Positions 57,429 to 64,000 of a DNA stretch of 64,000 nucleotides are shown here, one piece after another. Made by a program: the position numbers and the translations under genes. How positions within the stretch are numbered: the first letter of the stretch is position 1; every line of letters starts with the position of its first letter. The DNA lies in the NCBI GenBank assembly GCA_019423755.1, contig JAHZAU010000004.1, positions 83,121 through 147,120 of the forward strand, written 5' to 3'. The DNA comes from Oscillospiraceae bacterium. GTDB lineage: Bacteria > Bacillota > Clostridia > Oscillospirales > Ruminococcaceae. The notes beneath the pieces were generated by a model. That model saw nothing but the letters and a program-made list of their open reading frames with translations. It had not been told where the DNA came from and did not search any database.

Positions 57429-58097
57429 TTATTTAAATAATTTACATTGTTTGTTTCGTTCATCTATTAGGAAATTGATTTCACAGATAATTTCCATTTT
57501 GTTCGTTGTGGTATTCAACTCAATTACTTTGGCTGAAATCTTGTTCTCCAAATCTGTCAATACCCCGTTGGACATTGGATCGGAAAAACGTATTTTCTCT
57601 GCAAGCTGTGTAAGGGCGCTTTTTACAGAAACATCATGTTCGTTATCCGCAAGCAATTCAATATCAGATTGAAGTTTTTTGATATAGAAAGTTTTTTTCT
57701 CAACCCTAGCTTCAACTCGATCAATCTCGTTTCGCGCGGGGTTAGTGGCGATTATACATACAGCAGAAATACAGAAAATAACGGTGCATACCGCAACTAC
57801 GCTCCAAATAGGGAGTGTGGGTACTATCACAAAGATAGCAAATACTGCAATCTGAATGATAAGGTATACGATGCCAATATGAATTACAGGAAAACCTAGA
57901 AACGCGCTCTTCAATGTTTTTTCTTTACCTAATGCAGCTTTCCAAATTAGAGTTTGTGCGGCAAAAGCTACAATGGTGAAGGCATACGCAATCCAAACTG
58001 TTCCTGTTTTTGAAGTTGGAACAACAAGTGCGATAATACTAATCAAAATAAACACAAGGATAAGGATCATATATCCTTGTGTGCGGTTGTTTTTCAT
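57429..58097 (-). CDS. YdjH-like four-helix membrane protein with coiled coil
   Basis: A 222-residue protein with four predicted membrane helices: about 10-28, 35-54, 67-90 and 97-117. A cytoplasmic coiled coil (VEARVEKKTFYIKKLQSDIELLADNEHD to the end) follows. It sits between the SPFH and zinc-finger genes, starting two bases after the SPFH stop and ending 26 bases before the next start, so the three form one operon. Position and topology match YdjH, the membrane anchor of the B. subtilis PspA-YdjGHI group. The start ATG 58097 has a modest GGGGG site. Confidence 0.75.
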   Translation of the reverse strand: MKNNRTQGYMILILVFILISIIALVVPTSKTGTVWIAYAFTIVAFAAQTLIWKAALGKEKTLKSAFLGFPVIHIGIVYLIIQIAVFAIFVIVPTLPIWSVVAVCTVIFCISAVCIIATNPARNEIDRVEARVEKKTFYIKKLQSDIELLADNEHDVSVKSALTQLAEKIRFSDPMSNGVLTDLENKISAKVIELNTTTNKMEIICEINFLIDERNKQCKLFK

Positions 58098-58099
58098 TA

Positions 58100-59272
58100 T
58101 TATTGCCCCCTTTTCGTTCCGCATTTCGGACAAAATTTTCCAGGTTTAATAAACTTGAACCCACATTGCAAACAAGTGTCAGACTGAAGTTGTGGGGCTC
58201 CACATTCGTCACAAAACGCTGCTCCTGGTGTTAGTTCTGCACCACACTGGTCACAGAATTTATTTGTGGATGATTGAGATTGAACAGCACCTATCCCGAT
58301 GAAAGCATCAGATACAGCACTACCAACCATTCCTCCAACAGTACCACCAACCCCAGCCATCATACCCAATCCGATTCCCATGTTGGAGAATTGTCCAGCA
58401 GCTTCGTTGCGTGCAGCATCTTGTGCTACGTCAAATCCACGCTCTTGTTGATAGGTATAGCCTTCTTGCATTCGCTTGGTTGCTTGGGCTTGAGAATCAA
58501 TTACAATTTTTTGTGCTTCCGTTTGTGCGTAAATTATATCCATTTTCTGACGCAGTTGTGCTTCGGCAATATCCGCATATTGACGGTAGTGAAGTTCCTT
58601 GAACTTTTCGTATTGTGGGTCTCCATCTGGCTTCACGATTGTGGTAACATAGAAGCGCTTTAACTGTACGCCATAGTCCAGGAAATCCGATTCTAAACGA
58701 GAGTGAATGTCCGCAGAAAAAGTTTCTAGTTTTTCATCAATTTCAAAGATATTGATGGCGTTGGCTCGCATTGCCTGCGCAATATACGTTTTGACCTTTG
58801 TCATTAAAATGCTGCGGAAATAGATTGTAAGCTGCTGACGGTCCAACGCACGTTCCGTACCAATCAATTTCACCAGAAGCTTTCGTGAATCAGTCACGCT
58901 GAGCGACATTTCACCGCTTGCTCCAATAGATAGAGGAAATTTGTATGTAGGTTCTACATATTGAACTTTGCTGTCTGTTCCCCAGCGAATGGCCATCTGT
59001 TCGGTCTTATTGATGAAATAAACCTCGCAATGGAATGGAGTTTCTCCATCAGTTGGAATATTAATCAGCCTGCTCAAAAACGGAATGTTCTGCGTTTCCA
59101 GAGTGTGCCTACCTGGGCCGAACAAATCCAACGCCTGACCATTTAGAAAGAAAATCGCTTCTTGTGATTCGTGAACAATTAATTGCGTTGTTGTATTAAA
59201 ATCCTCACACGGATGTTTCCATACGAAAGTGCTGTTATCACCTTCGTATTTGATAATATTGGAAATTACCAT
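58100..59272 (-). CDS. YdjI-like SPFH protein with C-terminal zinc ribbons
   Basis: A 390-residue protein of the SPFH/stomatin superfamily, of the YdjI type sometimes labelled 'virion core protein'. The SPFH part covers residues about 20-230 (QLIVHESQEAIFFLNGQALDLFGPGRHTLETQNIPFL is characteristic). It is followed by an Ala/Gln-rich helix (RQYADIAEAQLRQKMDIIYAQTEAQKIVIDSQAQ), a Gly/Met-rich hydrophobic segment (MGIGLGMMAGVGGTVGGMVGS) and two double-Cys zinc ribbons (CDQCG/CDECG and CLQCG/CPKCG). It should form ring or scaffold assemblies at the membrane. It is the first gene of the reverse-strand trio, with GGAGGGGC upstream. No pspA gene accompanies it. Confidence 0.88.
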   Translation of the reverse strand: MVISNIIKYEGDNSTFVWKHPCEDFNTTTQLIVHESQEAIFFLNGQALDLFGPGRHTLETQNIPFLSRLINIPTDGETPFHCEVYFINKTEQMAIRWGTDSKVQYVEPTYKFPLSIGASGEMSLSVTDSRKLLVKLIGTERALDRQQLTIYFRSILMTKVKTYIAQAMRANAINIFEIDEKLETFSADIHSRLESDFLDYGVQLKRFYVTTIVKPDGDPQYEKFKELHYRQYADIAEAQLRQKMDIIYAQTEAQKIVIDSQAQATKRMQEGYTYQQERGFDVAQDAARNEAAGQFSNMGIGLGMMAGVGGTVGGMVGSAVSDAFIGIGAVQSQSSTNKFCDQCGAELTPGAAFCDECGAPQLQSDTCLQCGFKFIKPGKFCPKCGTKRGQ

Positions 59273-59564
59273 AAAATACTGCCCCTCCAACATTGTTATT
59301 TATAACCTCATTTTACTGATTTCGTGCTAAAAGTCAATATTTTATAAAAATGGGGATACATACTTCGAACGGAAACTATCTTATGAAAAGCTTTTATCTC
59401 GAACTTTTGTAGAGGAAAAATGGGTGAAAATATTTTTTTGCTTATTACCCCAAATACATTGATGAAAAATTATAGGTTTTATTGTAATAAATTCAAATTA
59501 TTGCAATACTCAAGACTAAATATGATATAATTAGGAATATATAACAACAAAATGAGGTGGAAGT
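59273..59564. promoter_or_regulatory. Divergent promoter region of the cargo island
   Basis: This AT-rich region separates the reverse-strand trio from two forward genes. On the forward strand TATAAT at 59526-59531 with TTGCAA 19 bases upstream could drive the 59565 gene. The reverse promoter is not clear. Confidence 0.5.
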
Positions 59565-60080
59565 GTGAACGAATACTCTTTAATCACAGAATCTCTTGAT
59601 TGCCTTTCAAAAGCAATATTAGAGTCACAAAATTCATATTGGCCAATAGTCATATCTACAGTTTTGGCGACAATTGGAAGTGTCATAACGGTATTTGCTA
59701 CAGATAAGATTCGAGAAGTGTACTTTGAACCACGCAGAGAATTTAGAAAAATCAGGAGGAGGGTTGATAGTACCCTTGTTATGTACGCATGTTATTATGC
59801 AAACCCCATCGATCTTAATAACCTGTCCCCAAAAGTTGAGGAGCGGTACAAATGTGCTTCCAACGCCCTTCGGGAAATGGCATCAGAATTGCGAGCGTTT
59901 GCTGATGAAGTGGTTGAGAATCGGACATTTTGCAATGTCACACGAAACGATATAATGAAAGCGTCTTCTGAAATGATAGGATTATCCAATAGCTTGTTCT
60001 ATAATTCGAATAATTTCCTAAAAGATAATGATGAAAAAGCAAGTAAGATTAGAAGGCTCCTGAGAATTACAGAACAATAG
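59565..60080 (+). CDS. One-helix membrane protein paired with KAP NTPase
   Basis: A 171-residue protein with a short outside start, one membrane helix (about 26-46, WPIVISTVLATIGSVITVFAT) and a cytoplasmic helical part rich in Arg, Lys, Glu and Asn. GAGGTGGAAG precedes a GTG start. It lies 93 bases before the KAP NTPase gene in the same direction and probably shares its promoter. No family is recognised; the layout suggests a membrane partner or sensor for the NTPase. Confidence 0.65.
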   Translation: MNEYSLITESLDCLSKAILESQNSYWPIVISTVLATIGSVITVFATDKIREVYFEPRREFRKIRRRVDSTLVMYACYYANPIDLNNLSPKVEERYKCASNALREMASELRAFADEVVENRTFCNVTRNDIMKASSEMIGLSNSLFYNSNNFLKDNDEKASKIRRLLRITEQ

Positions 60081-60173
60081 AGTAACTGGAAGATAGGTCC
60101 GCCGGCAGTAACTTAAGGAACGAAAATAATGAAATGTTAGTTGTTAGTGCTGTCATAATTTGAGGAGGAGAAA

Positions 60174-62387
60174 ATGTTTTTTTCAGATAAACCAATTGTA
60201 TCTCAAAAAGAAGATAGTCTTGGTAGAAGTGGGTTTGCAAGTCTATTGGCGGAAGGAATTTTAAATTTAAAGGAGAGAGGGACATTTACTATTGGTCTTT
60301 ACGGAAAATGGGGGAGTGGAAAAACATCTATTATTAATATGATGATTGAAGAAATTCAAAATAAACTATATGGCGTTAACGAAAATAAGCTCACAATCAT
60401 ACGGTTTGCACCATGGAATTTTTGGAATGAAAACCAGTTGACAGAGCAGTTTTTTGTGCGATTATCAAACGAGCTTCGCAGTAAAAAGGACAAGCAGTTA
60501 ACAGAAATTGGAAAAGCGTTTGAAAAATATTCAACCACACTGGAATTGGCTCAGCTGATACCAGAGATGGGTAAAGTGGCGGCTTTAATCCAAAGATTAT
60601 TAGGATTTCTTGGAGGGTGGTTGAATAAGGATTTGGATAAAGAAGATATTTTAAAGCAGAAAGATCAAATTATAAATTTATTAAAAAACCAGTCCAGTAG
60701 AATTTTAATTGTTCTTGACGATATTGACCGACTGAACGACGAGCAAGTGCGACAAGTATTCCAATTAATTGCCTCCGTGGCCAATTTCCCTAATATAGTT
60801 TATCTTCTGGCATTTGATAAGAGTATTGTGTTAAAAGCTTTAGAAAGCATACAGAAAGGAGACGGTGAAAAATATCTTGAAAAAATAGTACAGATCCCAA
60901 TAAATGTTCCAGATATTAATACGAGAAAACTGGAGGAAGTTACGAGAGAAAAATTGAACGATATTCTTTACATGTATAGGCGTGTAGGCAATGAGCTATT
61001 TCATTTGGAACATGTACTTGATCTATGCGTTTACCCTTTTGTCAGCAACATGAGGGATGTGAATCGTTTGTGTAATTCAGTGCAATTCAAATTAGCAACA
61101 ATGTGCAATGAAGTGAATTTTGCAGATATGGTTGGCATCTCCTCAATAGAGGTATTCTACCCGGATGTATATGAATGGATAAAAAATAATAAATCTTGTT
61201 TAACGGGAGAATTTGATCTTTCAAATATATTAGAAAATCTTTCGTCAACAGAAGCATACCAAAAGTATTTATCTTTAATTGCTTCAATGATAAATGCCAA
61301 TGAAAGTGTAGATTCTAAAGGGAAGGCAGAACAAATTCTTCAAGCAATATGTTGTATATTCCCGTGTTTTGGCGAAAGGGTCGCAAAGTTATTTGAGCGG
61401 TACGACCAAGAAAAACTTAGAAGGAATAATAGGATTGGTCATCCAGAAAAGTTTGATCGATATTTTCACCTGGATATAAATTATATCGGACTAAAAAAGG
61501 AAGATATATTAAATGTTGCAAACAAATTTGGTAAACAAAGATTGAATAAATTCTTTTTGGAGTCGTGGAGGAATGGAACTTTTTCAGAGCTCCTTCATGA
61601 AATAAAGTCCCGAGTTGAAGTTATTTCTTCTTCGAGGGTAATTCTTATAATCATTTCATTAATGGAATTCTGGAAACAGCTTACCAATCTTTCTTCGGAA
61701 GATGATGATACATTGAAGACAAGATGTGAGATAGACTATTTGGTCGTTGCTTTGCTACAATCCATTCCAAAAGAAGATATATTGGAATTGTTTTGCAACA
61801 CGATATTCGATAAAAAATATGATTTGTTTAGCCCTGCTGTTAGTGTACTTTACATTCTTGAAAAGGATTACAACAGATCATTTTATGCTTCTAAAGGAAG
61901 AAAGCTGTTGCTTGATAATGATGGGTATTGTAAACTGGAGATGGCATTCAAACAAAGGATAGAGGAACTTTTAAGTGATCAGAGTTTGTTTGAACTTGAA
62001 GAGTGGAAAAAAATTTGTCTTTTGTTAGAAAGCATAGACGCTACTTACATCAAAAACTATTTGGATGATACTTTTAACAACGAGGACGATATTCTGAAAT
62101 ATCTATCTGGATATGTGAGCTCATCAAAGGGATACGAGGCAGGCTATTACGGAACAGAGTATGAGATATTGAAAGGGTATGAACAATACTTGACACAGGA
62201 TCGTATTATCCAGACTATTGAATCTAAAAAGGAGTCTGGAGATTTGTTCTCGATGCCAAATGAGATTCAGTACAAATGTGGGGCAATCTATTTGTTCTTA
62301 TCAGAGCAAATAGAGACTAATAAATTGATTACTCAGGCAAGGGTAGATGGACTAATAAATAATTGGAAAACTTCCTGCGAGCAATAA
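60174..62387 (+). CDS. KAP-family P-loop NTPase
   Basis: A 737-residue NTPase. Walker A is GKWGSGKT (44-51), the KAP hallmark FAPWNFW (78-84) follows, and Walker B is ILIVLDDIDRL (177-187). A moderately hydrophobic stretch (about 125-150) lies between the two motifs, where KAP proteins usually have membrane helices. The C-terminal 450 residues are helical and unassigned. The best-known KAP protein, PifA of plasmid F, blocks phage T7 growth in a membrane-linked way. GAGGAGG lies before ATG 60174. It is the last prophage gene before attR, where lysogenic-conversion genes are common. A defence role is an inference. Confidence 0.88.
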   Translation: MFFSDKPIVSQKEDSLGRSGFASLLAEGILNLKERGTFTIGLYGKWGSGKTSIINMMIEEIQNKLYGVNENKLTIIRFAPWNFWNENQLTEQFFVRLSNELRSKKDKQLTEIGKAFEKYSTTLELAQLIPEMGKVAALIQRLLGFLGGWLNKDLDKEDILKQKDQIINLLKNQSSRILIVLDDIDRLNDEQVRQVFQLIASVANFPNIVYLLAFDKSIVLKALESIQKGDGEKYLEKIVQIPINVPDINTRKLEEVTREKLNDILYMYRRVGNELFHLEHVLDLCVYPFVSNMRDVNRLCNSVQFKLATMCNEVNFADMVGISSIEVFYPDVYEWIKNNKSCLTGEFDLSNILENLSSTEAYQKYLSLIASMINANESVDSKGKAEQILQAICCIFPCFGERVAKLFERYDQEKLRRNNRIGHPEKFDRYFHLDINYIGLKKEDILNVANKFGKQRLNKFFLESWRNGTFSELLHEIKSRVEVISSSRVILIIISLMEFWKQLTNLSSEDDDTLKTRCEIDYLVVALLQSIPKEDILELFCNTIFDKKYDLFSPAVSVLYILEKDYNRSFYASKGRKLLLDNDGYCKLEMAFKQRIEELLSDQSLFELEEWKKICLLLESIDATYIKNYLDDTFNNEDDILKYLSGYVSSSKGYEAGYYGTEYEILKGYEQYLTQDRIIQTIESKKESGDLFSMPNEIQYKCGAIYLFLSEQIETNKLITQARVDGLINNWKTSCEQ

Positions 62388-62578
62388 TAATGAAAGCAGA
62401 AGAAGATCGTGTGGTTTTTGTAGTATCTTGCAGTTTGTTCATACAGACCCACCCCCTGACCCAGTTTTTGACCCTGTTTTTGAAGAAGTTCTTTGAGAAG
62501 GGGAGAAGAAGCCAGGGCAAAACCGCATGAAAACGCCAAAAAGGGAAACTCTTTGGCGCGCTGCAAGCGGCTGTTTCT
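62388..62578. other. Non-coding DNA between the KAP gene and attR
   Basis: No gene is seen. An inverted repeat near 62533-62559 (CGCCAAA with TTTGGCG) may terminate the KAP transcript. Confidence 0.5.
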
Positions 62579-62603
62579 GGTTCGAATCCCGCCAGCCCAG
62601 CCA
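62579..62603 (+). other. attR core (prophage right junction)
   Basis: 25 bases identical to the 3' end of tRNA-Gln at 23486-23510, including CCA. The upstream sequence is not a tRNA, so this is the displaced original gene end. Confidence 0.92.
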
Positions 62604-62610
62604 CCAGGCA

Positions 62611-62648
62611 AGGGCCTGGAGCCATCCGCGCTCCGGGCCCTCTTTTTT
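62611..62648 (+). terminator. Displaced host tRNA-Gln terminator
   Basis: A 12-bp GC-rich stem (62611-62622 with 62630-62641) with a seven-base loop is followed by six T. It lies seven bases after attR. Its GC-rich style is that of the host, so it was probably the original end of the tRNA transcript. Confidence 0.85.
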
Positions 62649-62859
62649 GTCCAAAATTGTCGCCCGCGCCCAAGCAATCAAAAGTGTCTTCACCTGCTAT
62701 CAAGCGGGAACACTTTAGGTCGGATGCGGATAAACCCGCATCCGATCACCCTTTTCCGGGATTTTTGTGTCCCGAATTTCAGCTATGAAACAAAAGATCG
62801 CCTGTGGCCGATTTCAGGCACTGGCATGATTCGAACCTTTTGTTTTCAGAAAAAATCCC

Positions 62860-62902
62860 AGCGCCCTTTTTGATTTTGCATTTCAAAAAGGGCGCTGTTT
62901 TT
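62860..62902 (+). terminator. Terminator-like hairpin
   Basis: Perfect 14-bp arms 62860-62873 and 62883-62896 followed by TTTTTA. The transcript it ends is not evident. Confidence 0.7.
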
Positions 62903-62923
62903 ATATGCCCGAAAATTCGTAGC

Positions 62924-62971
62924 AAAAAAGAAGCACCTGTCCGCTGGTTTGGGATACCAGCAGATAGGTGC
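62924..62971 (-). terminator. Terminator of the XRE gene
   Basis: Arms 62933-62947 and 62957-62971 (13 of 15 pairs) are followed on the reverse strand by TTCTTTTTT. It lies about 150 bases after the XRE stop. Confidence 0.7.
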
Positions 62972-63122
62972 CGTTTGCGTTTCAGTAAAATCAAGCTGCT
63001 TACAATTAAAGAGGATTCAAAAGAGAACGGGATTATACCAAATTAGTCATTGGAATCATTCCGAAGTGATACAAAATTCCTGATAAATTTCAGAATAAAC
63101 TGCTGCTCTCCCGGGCTGAGCT

Positions 63123-63389
63123 TTATATTTCACCCAGAAGCTCCTCACCCACAACCGTAAGCGGATACACTTCTCTAAGATCCATCAGATCCTGCAGCGG
63201 GATACACAATCCTTTGGAAAGACGCTGCAGCGTGGTAAGCGTAGCATTGGTTTCACCGCGTTCCAATCGGCTGATGGATGTGGGATCAATTCCACAGGTG
63301 GCAGCAACATCATCCTGATTCATTCCAAGCTGAATTCGGATACCTCTCAGATATTTCCCAAATGCAACATGAATATCTTCGGCTGCCAT
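63123..63389 (-). CDS. XRE-family regulator, possibly frameshifted at its end
   Basis: An 88-residue protein with a classic helix-turn-helix: FGKYLRGIRIQLGMNQDDVAATCGIDPTSISRLERGETNATLTTLQRLSKGL, then a short tail ending LLGEI. After the stop, another frame continues with a plausible protein end (KLSPGEQQFILKFIRNFVSLRNDSND). Removing one TA pair from ATATAAAG at the stop would join the two. The gene may therefore be a shortened version of a longer regulator. It lies right of attR and is AT-rich compared with the host. Confidence 0.75.
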   Translation of the reverse strand: MAAEDIHVAFGKYLRGIRIQLGMNQDDVAATCGIDPTSISRLERGETNATLTTLQRLSKGLCIPLQDLMDLREVYPLTVVGEELLGEI

Positions 63390-63813
63390 TCCATCGCCTC
63401 TTTCCTTTAAAAATACTATTCCTTTTTATAAAGTTGAAATGCTCGTACACCTTAAAAAATCATTTATGCCTATTTTTGAGAATGTTTCTATAGCAATTGG
63501 TAAATTGATATGATATACTTACCTTGAAAACAAGTGTATTTTAATAGGATAGATATGAAATCATACCGTATCTGCAGCTGCGCATGATCTGGGCTTATGA
63601 ATTTGACAGTGGCAACAATGAGAGGTTCCGATGTGTAGTATCTATAGGTGGCAGACCACCGTTCCGATAGAAAAAAGAATAGAGCATGTGAAGCTTTCTG
63701 TACCCGAAACAGGATACAGTTTCTCTTTTGCGGTCTTTCACACCTTGTGTCAGTCTGTCCAGTGACAGACTGATGTGAGGTGTTTTTTTATATCCTGAAA
63801 GGAGATCGATACA
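63390..63813. other. Intergenic region with possible gene remnant
   Basis: The first 150 bases are AT-rich and probably carry the XRE promoter. From 63548 to 63670 a 40-codon open segment without a good start (IIPYLQLRMIWAYEFDSGNN) reads like a fragment of a real protein. The end contains the terminator at 63739. Confidence 0.4.
63739..63789 (+). terminator. Strong hairpin and T-run before the last gene
   Basis: A long stem (about 63739-63759 with 63764-63782; core TCAGTCTGTC with GACAGACTGA) is followed by seven T. It lies 25 bases before the next start and could be an attenuator or the end of an upstream transcript. Confidence 0.75.
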
Positions 63814-64000
63814 ATGGCGCTCAAATATGCCTGCCCCGGCTGTGGGACCCCCTTGGGCTATGAGGGATTGTGCTGGAAATGCAAATCTGAACAGGAACGG
63901 AAGTCCGCTCTTGCCTGGACACCGGAACAAATTGCCGAAAAACAGAGAAACCTGATACAGAACATCCAGCGGCTGGCGGAGATGGAAGAACCGGAGTTCA
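63814..64000 (+). CDS. Zinc-ribbon protein, cut by the window edge
   Basis: AAAGGAGATCG precedes ATG 63814. The 62 visible codons start MALKYACPGCGTPLGYEGLCWKCKSEQE with CPGC and CWKC knuckles, followed by a helical stretch (AEKQRNLIQNIQRLAEMEE). The rest lies outside the window. It is likely a nucleic-acid- or protein-binding zinc protein; similar starts occur in gene clusters of toxin-immunity type, which is only a hint. Confidence 0.65.
   Translation, partial: MALKYACPGCGTPLGYEGLCWKCKSEQERKSALAWTPEQIAEKQRNLIQNIQRLAEMEEPEF

Larger units (their letters stand above)
62649..63122. other. Non-coding, AT-rich region right of attR with hairpins
   Basis: No gene is supported. It holds a GATGCGG/CCGCATC hairpin at about 62724-62744 and two terminator-like repeats listed separately. 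Around 62821-62838 the reverse strand has a GGTTCGAA segment like a tRNA T-loop, but no cloverleaf. Confidence 0.5.

Noticed and set aside
62329..62703. Reverse-strand frame covering attR
   Set aside because: It translates the tRNA remnant and terminator, a common artefact around attachment sites.
62812..62845. tRNA-like T-loop segment on the reverse strand
   Set aside because: Only the GGTTCGAA part is present; acceptor, D-arm and anticodon arms cannot be formed.
1..64000. CRISPR array
   Set aside because: No series of regularly spaced identical repeats was seen; the only tandem repeats are coding (17,630-17,745) or two-copy (32,988).

Overview
The window comes from the chromosome of a GC-rich low-GC-phylum bacterium, most likely a gut clostridium of the Oscillospiraceae/Ruminococcaceae type. 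The evidence is Gram-positive style: strong Shine-Dalgarno sites, consensus SigA-type promoters, several Cys-lipobox lipoproteins, an NPxTG-type wall-anchor peptide, and a purine operon in which the usual bifunctional PurH is replaced by a PurO-like IMP cyclohydrolase plus a separate AICAR transformylase. The host genes are visibly GC-rich with heavy C/G third positions; several islands are AT-rich and look acquired.

Region 1 (1-9,200) carries a tiny NPSTGD membrane peptide, a MazF/EndoA-type endoribonuclease, a DUF1015 protein, a cobalamin-binding-fold/radical SAM protein, a secreted Amidase_3 cell-wall amidase, two divergent lipoproteins and a scar holding the end of a MATE transporter. Region 2 (9,250-17,480) is a purine operon, purE-purC-purF-purM-purN-(purO-like)-(purH transformylase)-purD. 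It starts from a clear promoter with a long leader that contains a possible 41-codon peptide and two mutually exclusive helices. Region 3 (17,500-23,510) has two acidic lipoproteins, sfsA, a 4'-phosphopantetheinyl transferase, an AT-rich orphan HsdR_N-type nuclease, a CLC channel/antiporter and a tRNA cluster (Gly, Arg, His, Gln).

Region 4 is a complete-looking ~39.1 kb P2/Mu-type contractile-tail prophage inserted at the 3' end of tRNA-Gln. A 25-bp duplication (23,486-23,510 and 62,579-62,603) marks attL and attR. From left to right it has a tyrosine integrase; two small promoter-to-terminator RNA units; a zinc-ribbon membrane protein; an ImmA protease with a CI-like repressor; a Cro-like gene with shared operators; two reverse-strand accessory genes (DUF4393/Abi_alpha-like and a Trp-repeat protein); small early genes; an HUH-type Rep; a late regulator; a DNA methyltransferase; terminase, portal, protease-capsid fusion, sheath, tube, frameshifted tail chaperone, tape measure and baseplate genes; a three-gene reverse-strand XRE/DUF2442/DUF4160 module set inside the baseplate genes; tail fibre; a frameshifted holin; and endolysin.

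The right end of the prophage (56,300-62,390) is an AT-rich cargo island and is the most interesting part. On the reverse strand it encodes an SPFH/zinc-ribbon protein, a four-helix membrane protein and a TFIIB-type zinc-finger protein. This is the same trio of architectures as Bacillus subtilis YdjI-YdjH-YdjG, partners of the phage-shock protein PspA, but with no pspA. Divergently it encodes a one-helix membrane protein and a KAP-family P-loop NTPase. I infer a prophage-borne membrane-surveillance and superinfection-exclusion candidate.

Region 5 (62,604-64,000) begins with the displaced host tRNA terminator and continues into AT-rich DNA with a (possibly frameshifted) XRE regulator and the start of a zinc-ribbon gene cut by the window edge.
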